DNA of 10,636 bases. It comes from Phycisphaerales bacterium (GTDB lineage Bacteria; Planctomycetota; Phycisphaerae; Sedimentisphaerales; Anaerobacaceae). The notes under the pieces are model-generated. The model ran no database searches, had not been told where the DNA came from, and was given only the letters and a program-made list of their open reading frames with translations. This document shows, piece after piece, positions 1-6,143 of the stretch (position 1 is the first letter of the stretch; every line of letters starts with the position of its first letter). Position numbers and translations under genes: made by a program. The stretch lies in NCBI GenBank assembly GCA_011057845.1, contig DSDB01000086.1, positions 1 to 10,636 on the forward strand. The letters are read 5' to 3'.

Positions 1-116
1 TCCAGCACGTAGTCCAGCATCGGCCGACCACAGACCTCGTGCAGCACCTTGGCCAGGCGCGTATTCATCCGCGTGCTCGCCCCGGCCGCTAATATGATTG
101 CCGCCCTTTCCGTCAT
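1..116 (-). CDS. glmU: GlmU N-terminus (partial): UDP-GlcNAc pyrophosphorylase / GlcN-1-P acetyltransferase
   Basis: Only the first 38 codons lie in the window; the gene runs off the left edge. The reading begins MTERAAIILAAGASTRMNTR and continues with LAKVLHEVCGRPMLDYVL. This is the nucleotidyltransferase signature of GlmU: the LAAGxxTRM nucleotide-binding loop, then the PKVLHxVxGRPML segment, in which L-A-K replaces the usual L-P-K. GlmU makes UDP-N-acetylglucosamine for peptidoglycan and lipopolysaccharide in the cytoplasm. The acetyltransferase half cannot be seen, so a single-domain nucleotidyltransferase is possible, although the HEVCGRPML stretch is typical of GlmU. The ATG at 116 is the natural start because the conserved motif begins seven codons later. 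The gene lies 87 bases downstream of tRNA-Gln on the same strand and may be co-transcribed with it. Confidence 0.85.
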   Translation of the reverse strand, partial: MTERAAIILAAGASTRMNTRLAKVLHEVCGRPMLDYVL

Positions 117-203
117 CTTGCCTAAACCACCTGTCTATACCGACTCAAGATTCACGATACACAACCCACGACTTTCGAGAACCAACCACCAGCAACTATG
201 AAA

Positions 204-275
204 CTACCCGGCCAGGACTCGAACCTGGAATCTGGGCACCAAAAGCCCATGTGTTGCCGATTACACCACCGGGCA
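204..275 (-). tRNA. tRNA-Gln (anticodon UUG)
   Basis: The minus strand folds into a complete 72-nt cloverleaf. The acceptor arms TGCCCGG (275-269) and CCGGGTA (211-205) pair over seven positions, with one G-T wobble, followed by discriminator G at 204. The anticodon stem TGGGC/GCCCA encloses the loop TTTTGGT, giving anticodon TTG (glutamine). The T arm carries the canonical GGTTCGAGTCC-type loop. The U-A first pair and G discriminator fit glutamine tRNAs. The CCA end is not encoded; TTT follows. It is transcribed toward glmU. I found no convincing promoter upstream of it. Confidence 0.95.
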
Positions 276-645
276 AACTCCAGTAGACCGCGAGAACAAC
301 GGCGCCCGTCGTCAAAAACGATGAAAATCAAAGCAGGTCACGGAAGACCATACGAATGGCCCGGCCTGACCCTGTCGGAGGCTTGAGTCAGCCATGCCGT
401 GAAACAACCGACCCCAAAAAGCGGCTCAAAAACCGCCTAAGCAACCCCATGCGACAGAGCAATAGCGGTAGAATACCCCAGCCCGCCCCCCAATGCAACA
501 CTTTTCCAACAATTTTCTGAGTCCGATAATAAACATCGAAGCAGCTCTGCGACCCGAGACTATCACTCCGCATGCGACTCCGAAACGAAGAGACCGGCGG
601 CTTGCTGCATCCTCAGTCTAAGATGAAGTGGGGCGAGCATGTTCA
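276..645. other. Gene-free interval between tRNA-Gln and the DUF6263-like gene
   Basis: These 370 bases hold no convincing gene. A minus-strand frame at 388-573 (61 codons) is open but resembles no family and runs through a possible terminator hairpin. The interval should contain the promoter of tRNA-Gln, but no good -35/-10 pair is visible in the last 110 bases before it. Confidence 0.6.
416..438 (-). terminator. Possible rho-independent terminator
   Basis: Read on the minus strand, AGGCGG (438-433) pairs with CCGCTT (424-419), giving six pairs with one G-T, around an eight-base loop, and five T residues end at 416. It lies about 210 bases past the stop of the DUF6263-like gene and upstream of tRNA-Gln, so it could insulate the two units. 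The stem is short and the T run partly overlaps it. Confidence 0.35.
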
Positions 646-1650
646 TCAGGGCTTTCTTGGCCCGACTGCCCGCACATACTGTTCCATATCCTTGGAATCC
701 TCCTGCTGCTCGTACCGGCCGACCTCGATGATGGTCGTGCCCTTGACCGTCATGGCAATCGGAACCTCTTGCGTCGGCCGCTCTGGGTTCACCAGCACGA
801 CGTAGCCGGTCAGTTCATGTTCGAGCTTCGTGCCCAGCCCGATGCCCGTTTCCAGGTCGAGCCGAATCCGTCCCTGCTCGGTCCCGGTCAACTCGAACCG
901 CGCCCGCACATCGCCCCAATCGACCGGTTCGGCCTTGGGATTCGGCGAGAAACGCGATTGTATCGAGATCTCGCCCACGCCGTCCTCGGCCCTTTCCAGC
1001 GTCAACTCGCTCTGACGAATCCCGCCGCCCTCCTGGAATTGTTCGACCCGCGTTGACCAGGATCCGCCTACCGCCACCGGCCGGTTCGGATACAACCCGA
1101 AGCCTGTCTCGAGCATCTCCTTGACCGTCTTGTCATCCACGTAGCGGCGGACCTCCCGCATGAACTCATCGCCCAGTTCACCGGCCGGCAGCTTCGCCCG
1201 AATCCGCTGGGCCATCGCCTTGAGGCCCGCCAGGCCGCTGATGCCCCCGTCGCCAGCCACCTTGAAGACGAAGCCCTCTCCGATCATCGCCGCATAACCC
1301 AGGCAATCGGTCGGCACCGGCTCGTCGGCCTTCGACGAATCATAGACAAGCTCGCCCCCCACACCCTGCCGCTCATACTTGATCCAGCGATATGTGCTCC
1401 TGATGGTTCTGCTGCCGTCGTCGGCGACCCGCAGCACCTCCAGCTCCTCCCCGAACCCCTGGCAGTACCAGCCCTTCTCCTCTGCGCCCATATAGAGCCG
1501 CGTTACATCCTGCTGGACCACCGTCTTGATGTAATACCGCTGCCCGTCCGCCGGGGCGAACCGTATCGCTATCTCCTGCCCCCCCGCGCACGACGCGGAC
1601 GCCACCCATAACACAGCTAACAGCCCCAAGAACAACCGCCTGCATCCCAT
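646..1650 (-). CDS. Exported DUF6263-like protein of unknown function
   Basis: The product is 334 residues if it starts at the ATG at 1650. That start is preferred over an in-frame ATG 13 codons upstream because AAAGAGG (1664-1658) lies seven bases before it and because the protein then opens directly with a signal peptide: MGCRR, a hydrophobic core LFLGLLAVLWVASAS, then CAGGQE. A Cys sits at the likely cleavage region, but the preceding residues are a poor lipobox, so secretion by signal peptidase I is as likely as lipidation. The mature part resembles the DUF6263 pattern: RFAPADGQRYYIKT at the start, a VLRVADDGSRTI...YRWIKYE strand, VYDSSK, a GYAAMIGEGFVFKV segment, and LYPNRPVAVGGSWS. That is a beta-rich envelope protein; no enzymatic residues are known for this family. 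No partner gene is obvious. The family call rests on remembered motifs. Confidence 0.75.
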   Translation of the reverse strand: MGCRRLFLGLLAVLWVASASCAGGQEIAIRFAPADGQRYYIKTVVQQDVTRLYMGAEEKGWYCQGFGEELEVLRVADDGSRTIRSTYRWIKYERQGVGGELVYDSSKADEPVPTDCLGYAAMIGEGFVFKVAGDGGISGLAGLKAMAQRIRAKLPAGELGDEFMREVRRYVDDKTVKEMLETGFGLYPNRPVAVGGSWSTRVEQFQEGGGIRQSELTLERAEDGVGEISIQSRFSPNPKAEPVDWGDVRARFELTGTEQGRIRLDLETGIGLGTKLEHELTGYVVLVNPERPTQEVPIAMTVKGTTIIEVGRYEQQEDSKDMEQYVRAVGPRKP

Positions 1651-1657
1651 AATAACG

Positions 1658-1664
1658 CCTCTTT
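1658..1664 (-). promoter_or_regulatory. Shine-Dalgarno site fixing the DUF6263-like start
   Basis: AAAGAGG on the minus strand, seven bases before the ATG at 1650. It selects that ATG over the in-frame ATG at 1689, which would put 13 hydrophilic residues before the signal peptide. Confidence 0.6.
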
Positions 1665-1739
1665 CAGTGCGATCATCAGATGACTTCAATCGTCCCTCTT
1701 GCCCCCAACTACCAGACCGGCCCCTTGGTCACATAAATG

Positions 1740-3551
1740 CTACAGTTTCTCAAAGAACACCCCTTGGTGACTCTCAGCCACAAGGCACTTCGCCGCACGT
1801 GTCTCGACCATTCCTGTGTTCCGCGCCGCCGCACACACTTCACCCCAACTCACGAAATAGCTGTCATAATACACAATCGGGTATCTTCCCAGACGCTTGA
1901 CATCGTCGCGACTTGGCATCCGCCCGATCTCTCGCGCAATCCTCCTCACCTCCAACTGGAGCTTCTTTTTCGGGACTTCGTACTTCTGTTGGATCATTCT
2001 TCGCACGGGGCTGTTCTTTGCGCCAGGCATGTCCCTCCTCTTACGAAATGGATCGATGCCATCCCGGAGTTCCTTATGGCGCAAATCTGCAATCTGATGA
2101 TAGTAATCCGATAATTCAATACCGATGAAGTCTCTCCCAACCTGTTCTGCGGCGAGAGTGGTGGTCCCAACCCCATTAAAAGGATCCACAACGGTTTCGC
2201 CGCGGCGAGTATACAGACATATAAGTCTCCTCATGAGCGCCGGTGGCAGTTGGCATGGGTGATCGGCGCGTCGACTGTTGTGTTTCAGCCGATGAATGTC
2301 CCACCAAAGGTCCGTGATTTCACTTCTGTCTTTCGCGCCGGCGCGCTTTCGGTATTCGAGACATGAGGTTCGCGAACAACACCATTCCTTCAGTGCGTTC
2401 AACTCATTCCGATCGATCACATCATGCATCCCACTCTCAAGCCCCGGCAAGTAACGAGGACGCCCCTTTGAGAAACAGACGATCGGGTAATTGGCCGGCA
2501 TGATCATCCGTACCGGCAGACTCAGCCCCTCCCACACAATCCAGTCCTGAAACGTCAACACCGTCCTAAGAAAAGAGAAATGCCGGGCAGCCCACAGCGG
2601 AATGTTCAGAACCGCCAATGTACAACCCGGCTTGAGTATTCTCGCCATCTCCGCCAGCCACGTATCACACCACCCGAAGTATGCTTTCACATCCAGTGCG
2701 TCGTGCCAGTTGTCGTACTTCTTCTTCAGGTTATACGGTGGGTCGGCGAAGCACAGTTCCACGCTGTCTGACGGGATATGCTTCAATACTTCCACGCAGT
2801 CCCCACATACCAGCATCTTCGATCTTATGGAGTGGCGCGTCTTACCGACGCCGACCATTCCAGACTGCCCTTGGATTGGAGCAACGGCCGCGCCGTCGAG
2901 CGCCGCCCGGAGATCAAGACAATACAATTGTTCGTAGGGATCCAGGCCAAACAGGTCACAAAGCCTCTCTACAAGCTCTCGCGGATACTCGCCCGGAACG
3001 CACGTAATATCCCGCCAGACGTCGGACATAAGCGTCCCATATTCGTCGTACGTGTGCTTCTTTCCTCCATAGTCCTTGGTAGTCTTATCGCAGAACGGAC
3101 AGTATGAGTATGCTATCCGCGTCTTGGTATGTCTGAGCGTGCCCTCGTATCGCGTCAGTATCAGCAGCGCGGCATGATGTCGGGCAAGGGCACCCCGTAG
3201 TTTCTTCGGTGATTGGAGTTTGACTGAAATCCACATCTGGTAATGCACGCCCCCTCTCAAGTCCTCAAGCAGCCTCGCTGCGGTACCGGGCGTTGTAAGG
3301 ATACACATAACACTCTGCGAAGTACTCGCCGCTGCCAGATCCCGGATCGCGTTCTGCCATTCCCCCCCAATTTCCCCTTGCGTCTCCGGATCAAATGGAA
3401 GAATCAGAAAATACACCGCATGCTGCCTGCGAGCCTTGGCTGCAATCTCCCCGACCGCCATTGGCCGGGAATCCCCTACGCCCAGCCGTTTCGCAAATTC
3501 ACTTACATGTGCCATCCGATATAGTCCGGGATAATGGAACGGCGGCCTCAT
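1740..3551 (-). CDS. Beta-class DNA methyltransferase of an R-M system, with duplicated N-terminal half and C-terminal HNH-associated repeat
   Basis: The product has 603 residues. Its catalytic half spans about 244-490. Motif IV, ADPPYNLKK (Asp at 270), comes before the SAM-binding motif DPFNGVGTTTLAA (456-468) and FIGIELSDYY; this order defines the beta class, and DPPY favours N6-adenine as target. Residues 43-217 look like a second, degenerate methyltransferase-like half: a hydrophobic strand ending LPFDPE where DPPY would be, a lone CPFC (151-154), and GTLMSDVWRDI followed by YPRELVERLCDLF. These parallel ITDLWWDIH and LPPALMRRLICLY in the catalytic half. Residues about 529-582 match the homing-endonuclease-associated repeat pattern (KLQLEVRRIAREIGRMPSRD ... 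FVSWGEVCAAA), a probable DNA-binding tail. Its ATG overlaps the endonuclease stop as ATGA, implying translational coupling; a second ATG at 3515 (residue 13) is possible. Neither start has a strong ribosome site. Methylation would protect host DNA from the partner nuclease. The sequence specificity cannot be read. Confidence 0.88.
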   Translation of the reverse strand: MRPPFHYPGLYRMAHVSEFAKRLGVGDSRPMAVGEIAAKARRQHAVYFLILPFDPETQGEIGGEWQNAIRDLAAASTSQSVMCILTTPGTAARLLEDLRGGVHYQMWISVKLQSPKKLRGALARHHAALLILTRYEGTLRHTKTRIAYSYCPFCDKTTKDYGGKKHTYDEYGTLMSDVWRDITCVPGEYPRELVERLCDLFGLDPYEQLYCLDLRAALDGAAVAPIQGQSGMVGVGKTRHSIRSKMLVCGDCVEVLKHIPSDSVELCFADPPYNLKKKYDNWHDALDVKAYFGWCDTWLAEMARILKPGCTLAVLNIPLWAARHFSFLRTVLTFQDWIVWEGLSLPVRMIMPANYPIVCFSKGRPRYLPGLESGMHDVIDRNELNALKEWCCSRTSCLEYRKRAGAKDRSEITDLWWDIHRLKHNSRRADHPCQLPPALMRRLICLYTRRGETVVDPFNGVGTTTLAAEQVGRDFIGIELSDYYHQIADLRHKELRDGIDPFRKRRDMPGAKNSPVRRMIQQKYEVPKKKLQLEVRRIAREIGRMPSRDDVKRLGRYPIVYYDSYFVSWGEVCAAARNTGMVETRAAKCLVAESHQGVFFEKL

Positions 3552-4570
3552 GCATCCAATTCTTGCAGAAAGGTAGCCAACCGCTCAAGTTCATTTTGCC
3601 GAAACGTGACAGTGCAGTCGCTGAACTGACAAATCGTAGACAACGCTGCCTGGCGCTCAAAGTTGCCGACGCCATCGATCACGTAGGCGATAGCGTGTCC
3701 TGCATCATGAAGCGCCGATTGCCTTGCCTGAGCCTGTCCTTGCTTCCTCTCTATTGTGCTGTTCGTCGTAACTTGAAAGCTCACTTCAATCGCACAGTAC
3801 TTGCCGCTTGGGGACTCAGCAACAATATCGAACGTCATGTCCGTCCGCCCGTCGTTCTGCGTAATCCCGTCGATTCTCTTGCTGGAGAAATCCCACCGCG
3901 GCAACAGAATCCCAAGTTGCTCCCTCACGAAGTCTTCCGCCAAATGCCCCAAGCGATTCGCACTGGCTCCTCCTGTGATCCGGCTCACCCAAATGTAGCG
4001 CTGCCGCACAAACTTGTTGAGTTCGGCCCTCTTCCCTATCATACTGCCGATAATACACCGCTCCAAGACCACGGCGGGGATCCCCGGCTGGACCGTGGCC
4101 CCTCCATGCAAAATGAGCATACATACATCTTCCATCGCTTCGGTGAGTTCTCTCCCGGCAAGCATCCCTTTTGCATCAAGGTAGAGCAATGGGTTGGACC
4201 ATAGACCTGGCTCCTCCAGCGACTGGAAAGTGTATTCCGTAACACGACCGCACCATACATACCGTAGCGTGCGGTCAGCAAGATTCGCCTTGAGAACAGG
4301 CTTGACGCGCTTGAGCAACTCTCCGCCAAAATCTGCAAGCACAACCAAGTGCTTCAAGAACAGGTTCGCGCTCAGATTCGCCGTTTCTCGCAGGACCGTC
4401 TTCCAACCATCCGGGGATCCATCGGCCACATGAAGCACACTGATGAACTTCGACTGCGTCTCAATAAGTCGTGGGATGATGCTTGCGTTCTGCTCACGTT
4501 CAATAAGGCTATCAGGCCACCAAAGGACCGCTTCTCTCTTCAGATCCTCGTATGATCTTGCAGAACGCAC
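3548..4570 (-). CDS. Probable type II restriction endonuclease (PD-(D/E)XK-like)
   Basis: The product has 340 residues and starts at GTG 4570. An in-frame TAA lies four codons upstream, and AAGGTG lies eight bases before the GTG. I do not recognise a named enzyme. The endonuclease call rests on two things: position directly before, and overlapping, a DNA methyltransferase, and a core at about 236-276. There a Gly-Arg-Thr-Asp-Met-Thr-Phe-Asp strand (Asp 244 and 248) is followed by AIEVSFQVTT (Glu 262), resembling the D...(D/E)xK hairpin of PD-(D/E)XK nucleases. The canonical Lys two residues after Glu 262 is Ser 264; Gln 266 and Lys 276 follow. Upstream, RLGHLAEDFVREQLG (206-220) looks like the leading helix often found before such a core. 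The N-terminal half (about 30-150) is soluble and unassigned. It would cleave unmethylated DNA at the site modified by the partner. G+C is clearly lower than in the flanking genes, suggesting transfer. Confidence 0.72.
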   Translation of the reverse strand: MRSARSYEDLKREAVLWWPDSLIEREQNASIIPRLIETQSKFISVLHVADGSPDGWKTVLRETANLSANLFLKHLVVLADFGGELLKRVKPVLKANLADRTLRYVWCGRVTEYTFQSLEEPGLWSNPLLYLDAKGMLAGRELTEAMEDVCMLILHGGATVQPGIPAVVLERCIIGSMIGKRAELNKFVRQRYIWVSRITGGASANRLGHLAEDFVREQLGILLPRWDFSSKRIDGITQNDGRTDMTFDIVAESPSGKYCAIEVSFQVTTNSTIERKQGQAQARQSALHDAGHAIAYVIDGVGNFERQAALSTICQFSDCTVTFRQNELERLATFLQELDA

Positions 4571-4578
4571 TGCTTTTT

Positions 4579-4584
4579 CACCTT
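4579..4584 (-). promoter_or_regulatory. Shine-Dalgarno site for the GTG start of the endonuclease
   Basis: AAGGTG on the minus strand, eight bases before GTG 4570. It supports this unusual start codon, and no other start is available after the in-frame upstream stop. Confidence 0.55.
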
Positions 4585-4673
4585 ATCTATGATCGCCGGA
4601 GAACCCAGAATTGGCCGTCCAGTACATGGCCCCAAGAGGCGGCCACCCACTTTTTCCAAGAGGGCTGACAAGG

Positions 4674-4702
4674 AGTATACCTGCCCGCTGCCCCCAAAGC
4701 AA
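4674..4702 (-). promoter_or_regulatory. Candidate sigma70 promoter of the R-M operon
   Basis: On the minus strand TTGCTT (4702-4697) is followed, after 17 bases, by TATACT (4679-4674). The -10 matches five of six consensus positions and the -35 three of six. Transcription would start near 4667, giving a leader of about 95 bases before the endonuclease. It lies in the 192-base gap after the DUF202 gene, so the cassette can be expressed on its own. No controller (C) protein gene or clear C-box is visible. Confidence 0.45.
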
Positions 4703-4762
4703 GTAACAACCCCGTGATTCTCTGTCCTGCCAACACCGCGCTTCCATATTCGTGTCTTGCCG

Positions 4763-5089
4763 TTAGGCGTCCGATCCACCGGCGGCGAGTCTCCGCTCCC
4801 GCCAGCGTTTGCGGGCGCCCGATATGGCCCGGCCCATCCTGCGGTACCGCATCCATCCGACCGTCATCACCACGGCCGCGCCCGGCAGACACGCCAGGCC
4901 CGTCACCAGGAACCACGCCCGCTGGGAGAAGTGGATGATCGAGATGCCCGCGATGACCAGCCCCATCCCGGCCCGCAGGTACGCCAGCAGCGTCCGCTCG
5001 TTCGCCAGCATCGTCCGGTCCATCGCCAGCTCGTCGCGCAAGGTCAGTTGCGAGCGGTCGAATTGCGAATAAGCGAATTCCTCGGCCAT
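4763..5089 (-). CDS. DUF202 (YidH-like) small inner-membrane protein
   Basis: The product has 108 residues. After a short hydrophilic head comes LAMDRTMLANERTLLAYLRA (about 22-41), the family signature: a conserved N/D-RT-x-LA-x-R/ERT-LLA-WLR type motif ahead of the first membrane segment. Then follow GMGLVIAGISIIHF (about 41-54) and a second hydrophobic segment WFLVTGLACLPGAAVVMTVGWM (about 59-80), ending in a basic tail (KRWRERR). DUF202 proteins are small integral membrane proteins, one kind being fused to SPX/VTC proteins in eukaryotes; the bacterial role is unknown. The ATG at 5089 is supported by GAAAGG eight bases upstream and by the position of the family motif. A strong-looking promoter lies about 65 bases upstream. 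It is probably unrelated to the downstream R-M cassette. Confidence 0.85.
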   Translation of the reverse strand: MAEEFAYSQFDRSQLTLRDELAMDRTMLANERTLLAYLRAGMGLVIAGISIIHFSQRAWFLVTGLACLPGAAVVMTVGWMRYRRMGRAISGARKRWRERRLAAGGSDA

Positions 5090-5155
5090 GACAAAAGCCT
5101 TTCAACTCAACAAATGAGGCGACGCTGCACACCACCGGCGCCGGCTGTGGCGCCC

Positions 5156-5184
5156 ATCATACGGCAGAGGCGACAGCCTATCAA
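5156..5184 (-). promoter_or_regulatory. Sigma70-type promoter of the DUF202 gene
   Basis: On the minus strand TTGATA (5184-5179), a 17-base spacer, then TATGAT (5161-5156). Both hexamers match five of six consensus positions at ideal spacing. Initiation near 5149 gives a GC-rich leader of about 60 bases before the ATG at 5089. Confidence 0.6.
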
Positions 5185-5269
5185 GCCGGCGGCAGTGTTC
5201 ATGGGCAACCGCCGACCACTGAGAACCGCAAACGCAAGACCCAAAACCGCCCGCTCAGCGTGGCCCGCA

Positions 5270-5345
5270 AAGGGTTTGAGGGTTTCGGCTTTGGTTTGGC
5301 GTTTGGCGTCTGGCACTTTGGGTTTCCCTTTGGCTTGCGGTTGCC
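5270..5345. repeat. G/T-rich low-complexity tract with GTTTGGC heptamers
   Basis: The plus strand is dominated by TTTGG/GGGTTT words. Its core is three direct heptamers: GTTTGGC (5294-5300), GTTTGGC (5301-5307) and GTCTGGC (5308-5314). Related words (GGGTTT, CTTTGG) flank it. It has no coding character and lies between two promoters. I take it as a member of a dispersed intergenic repeat family, but copies elsewhere cannot be seen. Confidence 0.5.
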
Positions 5346-5381
5346 GGGGAATGTGAAACAGTCGCCCCGGCCTTCTGACAG

Positions 5382-5410
5382 TAGACAGACTCCCGCCGCC
5401 CGCCTAAAAT
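5382..5410 (+). promoter_or_regulatory. Sigma70-type promoter of trmO
   Basis: TAGACA (5382-5387), a 17-base spacer, then TAAAAT (5405-5410). Each hexamer matches five of six consensus positions. Initiation near 5417 gives a leader of about 47 bases before ATG 5464. Confidence 0.55.
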
Positions 5411-5452
5411 GGTAGGCTTGAGTCGGCTGCCCGCCGCCGCGTTTAATGCACC

Positions 5453-5458
5453 AGGAGG
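5453..5458 (+). promoter_or_regulatory. Shine-Dalgarno site fixing the trmO start
   Basis: A perfect AGGAGG, five bases before ATG 5464. It rules out the in-frame ATG at 5446, which lies upstream of the site. Confidence 0.8.
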
Positions 5459-5463
5459 CCCTT

Positions 5464-5946
5464 ATGCCCATCACGCTCGAACCCATCGGCATCGTTCACA
5501 GCCCGTACACCGACACGGCCGGCATGCCCATCCAAGGCGTCTTCAAGCCCGGGATCGAGGCCTGCCTGGAGGTCTACGAGGCCTACCGCGAGGGCCTGGC
5601 CGACCTTGACGGCTTCTCACACGCCATCCTCATTTACCGCTTCCACCGCGCCGCCAGGACGTGCCTGCGGACCCAACCCTTCCTGGAGGACGTCGAACAC
5701 GGCGTTTTCGCCACCCGCAGTCCGAACCGCCCGAACCACCTGGGCCTGTCCATCATTCGCATCCTCGCGGTCGCCGACGGCCGCGTCCGATTCACCGACG
5801 TGGACGTCCTGGACGAGACCCCCGTGCTGGACATCACACCCTACGTCAAGCACTTCGACCACCGCGACGGAACCCGACACGGTTGGATCGACAAGCACTT
5901 CCGCGACGGCCCGCCGAGCCGAACCGTCATCGAACAAGCCGGATGA
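5464..5946 (+). CDS. trmO: TrmO: tRNA (t6A37-N6)-methyltransferase, short form
   Basis: The product has 160 residues. Family signatures are clear: LEPIGIVHSPY at the N-terminus, LDGFSHAILIYRFH (49-61), VFATRSPNRPNHLGLS (81-96) and LDETPVLDITPYV (116-128). These are the SAM-binding and catalytic segments of the TsaA/YaeB/UPF0066 fold, which adds a methyl group to N6 of threonylcarbamoyladenosine 37 in threonine tRNAs in E. coli. The E. coli enzyme is about 235 residues; this one ends soon after the core domain, so it lacks the C-terminal extension, as do short archaeal-type homologues. UPF0066 members also occur in other contexts, so the tRNA substrate is family knowledge and not shown here. 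It is monocistronic, with its own promoter and a perfect ribosome site. The last part of the protein (FDHRDGTRHGWIDKHF) is compatible with a natural end; no frameshift is seen. Confidence 0.88.
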   Translation: MPITLEPIGIVHSPYTDTAGMPIQGVFKPGIEACLEVYEAYREGLADLDGFSHAILIYRFHRAARTCLRTQPFLEDVEHGVFATRSPNRPNHLGLSIIRILAVADGRVRFTDVDVLDETPVLDITPYVKHFDHRDGTRHGWIDKHFRDGPPSRTVIEQAG

Positions 5947-6143
5947 CCCAGAAAACGCTTATGATGCCATGATTCTGGTTAGAAAGCGGGCCGTGCCAAC
6001 AGAAACAGTTACAGAGGGCTGCATCGCCATAAGAACGATTACGGCGGGGGTGGATTCCGTGCGAATAGCGGTGATTTCCCAAGAGCCTAGGGGCTCCGGC
6101 AGGCAGATCTTCTGCGCTATCAACGGTGCTATCCAACCGTTCC

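Larger units (their letters stand above)
5090..5463. other. Divergent intergenic region between DUF202 gene and trmO
   Basis: These 374 bases hold no gene. They carry one promoter facing each way and, between them, a G/T-rich repeat tract (5270-5345). Frames that cross the region are compositional shadows. Confidence 0.7.

Noticed and set aside
388..573. A 61-codon minus-strand frame in the gap before tRNA-Gln.
   Set aside because: There is only a weak GGAG upstream and no recognisable family, and it runs through the possible terminator at 416-438.
1740..4570. Reading the cassette as part of a larger defence system such as BREX or DISARM.
   Set aside because: Only a nuclease and a methyltransferase are present. 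The flanks are unrelated genes, and no helicase, ATPase, phosphatase or PLD-type partner occurs in the window.
4540..4779. A 79-codon minus-strand frame linking the end of the DUF202 gene to the start of the endonuclease gene.
   Set aside because: It starts at a GTG inside the DUF202 gene without a ribosome site, overlaps the endonuclease start by 31 bases, and matches no family. A candidate promoter lies inside it. A short leader peptide from an internal start is conceivable but unsupported.
5418..5447. TTGAGT with TTTAAT 18 bases later as a trmO promoter.
   Set aside because: It would start transcription at about the ribosome site, leaving no usable leader. The pair at 5382-5410 has better hexamers and spacing.
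6083..6096. GAGCC-TAGG-GGCTC hairpin between trmO and the oxidoreductase as a bidirectional terminator.
   Set aside because: The stem has only five pairs and no T run follows on either strand.
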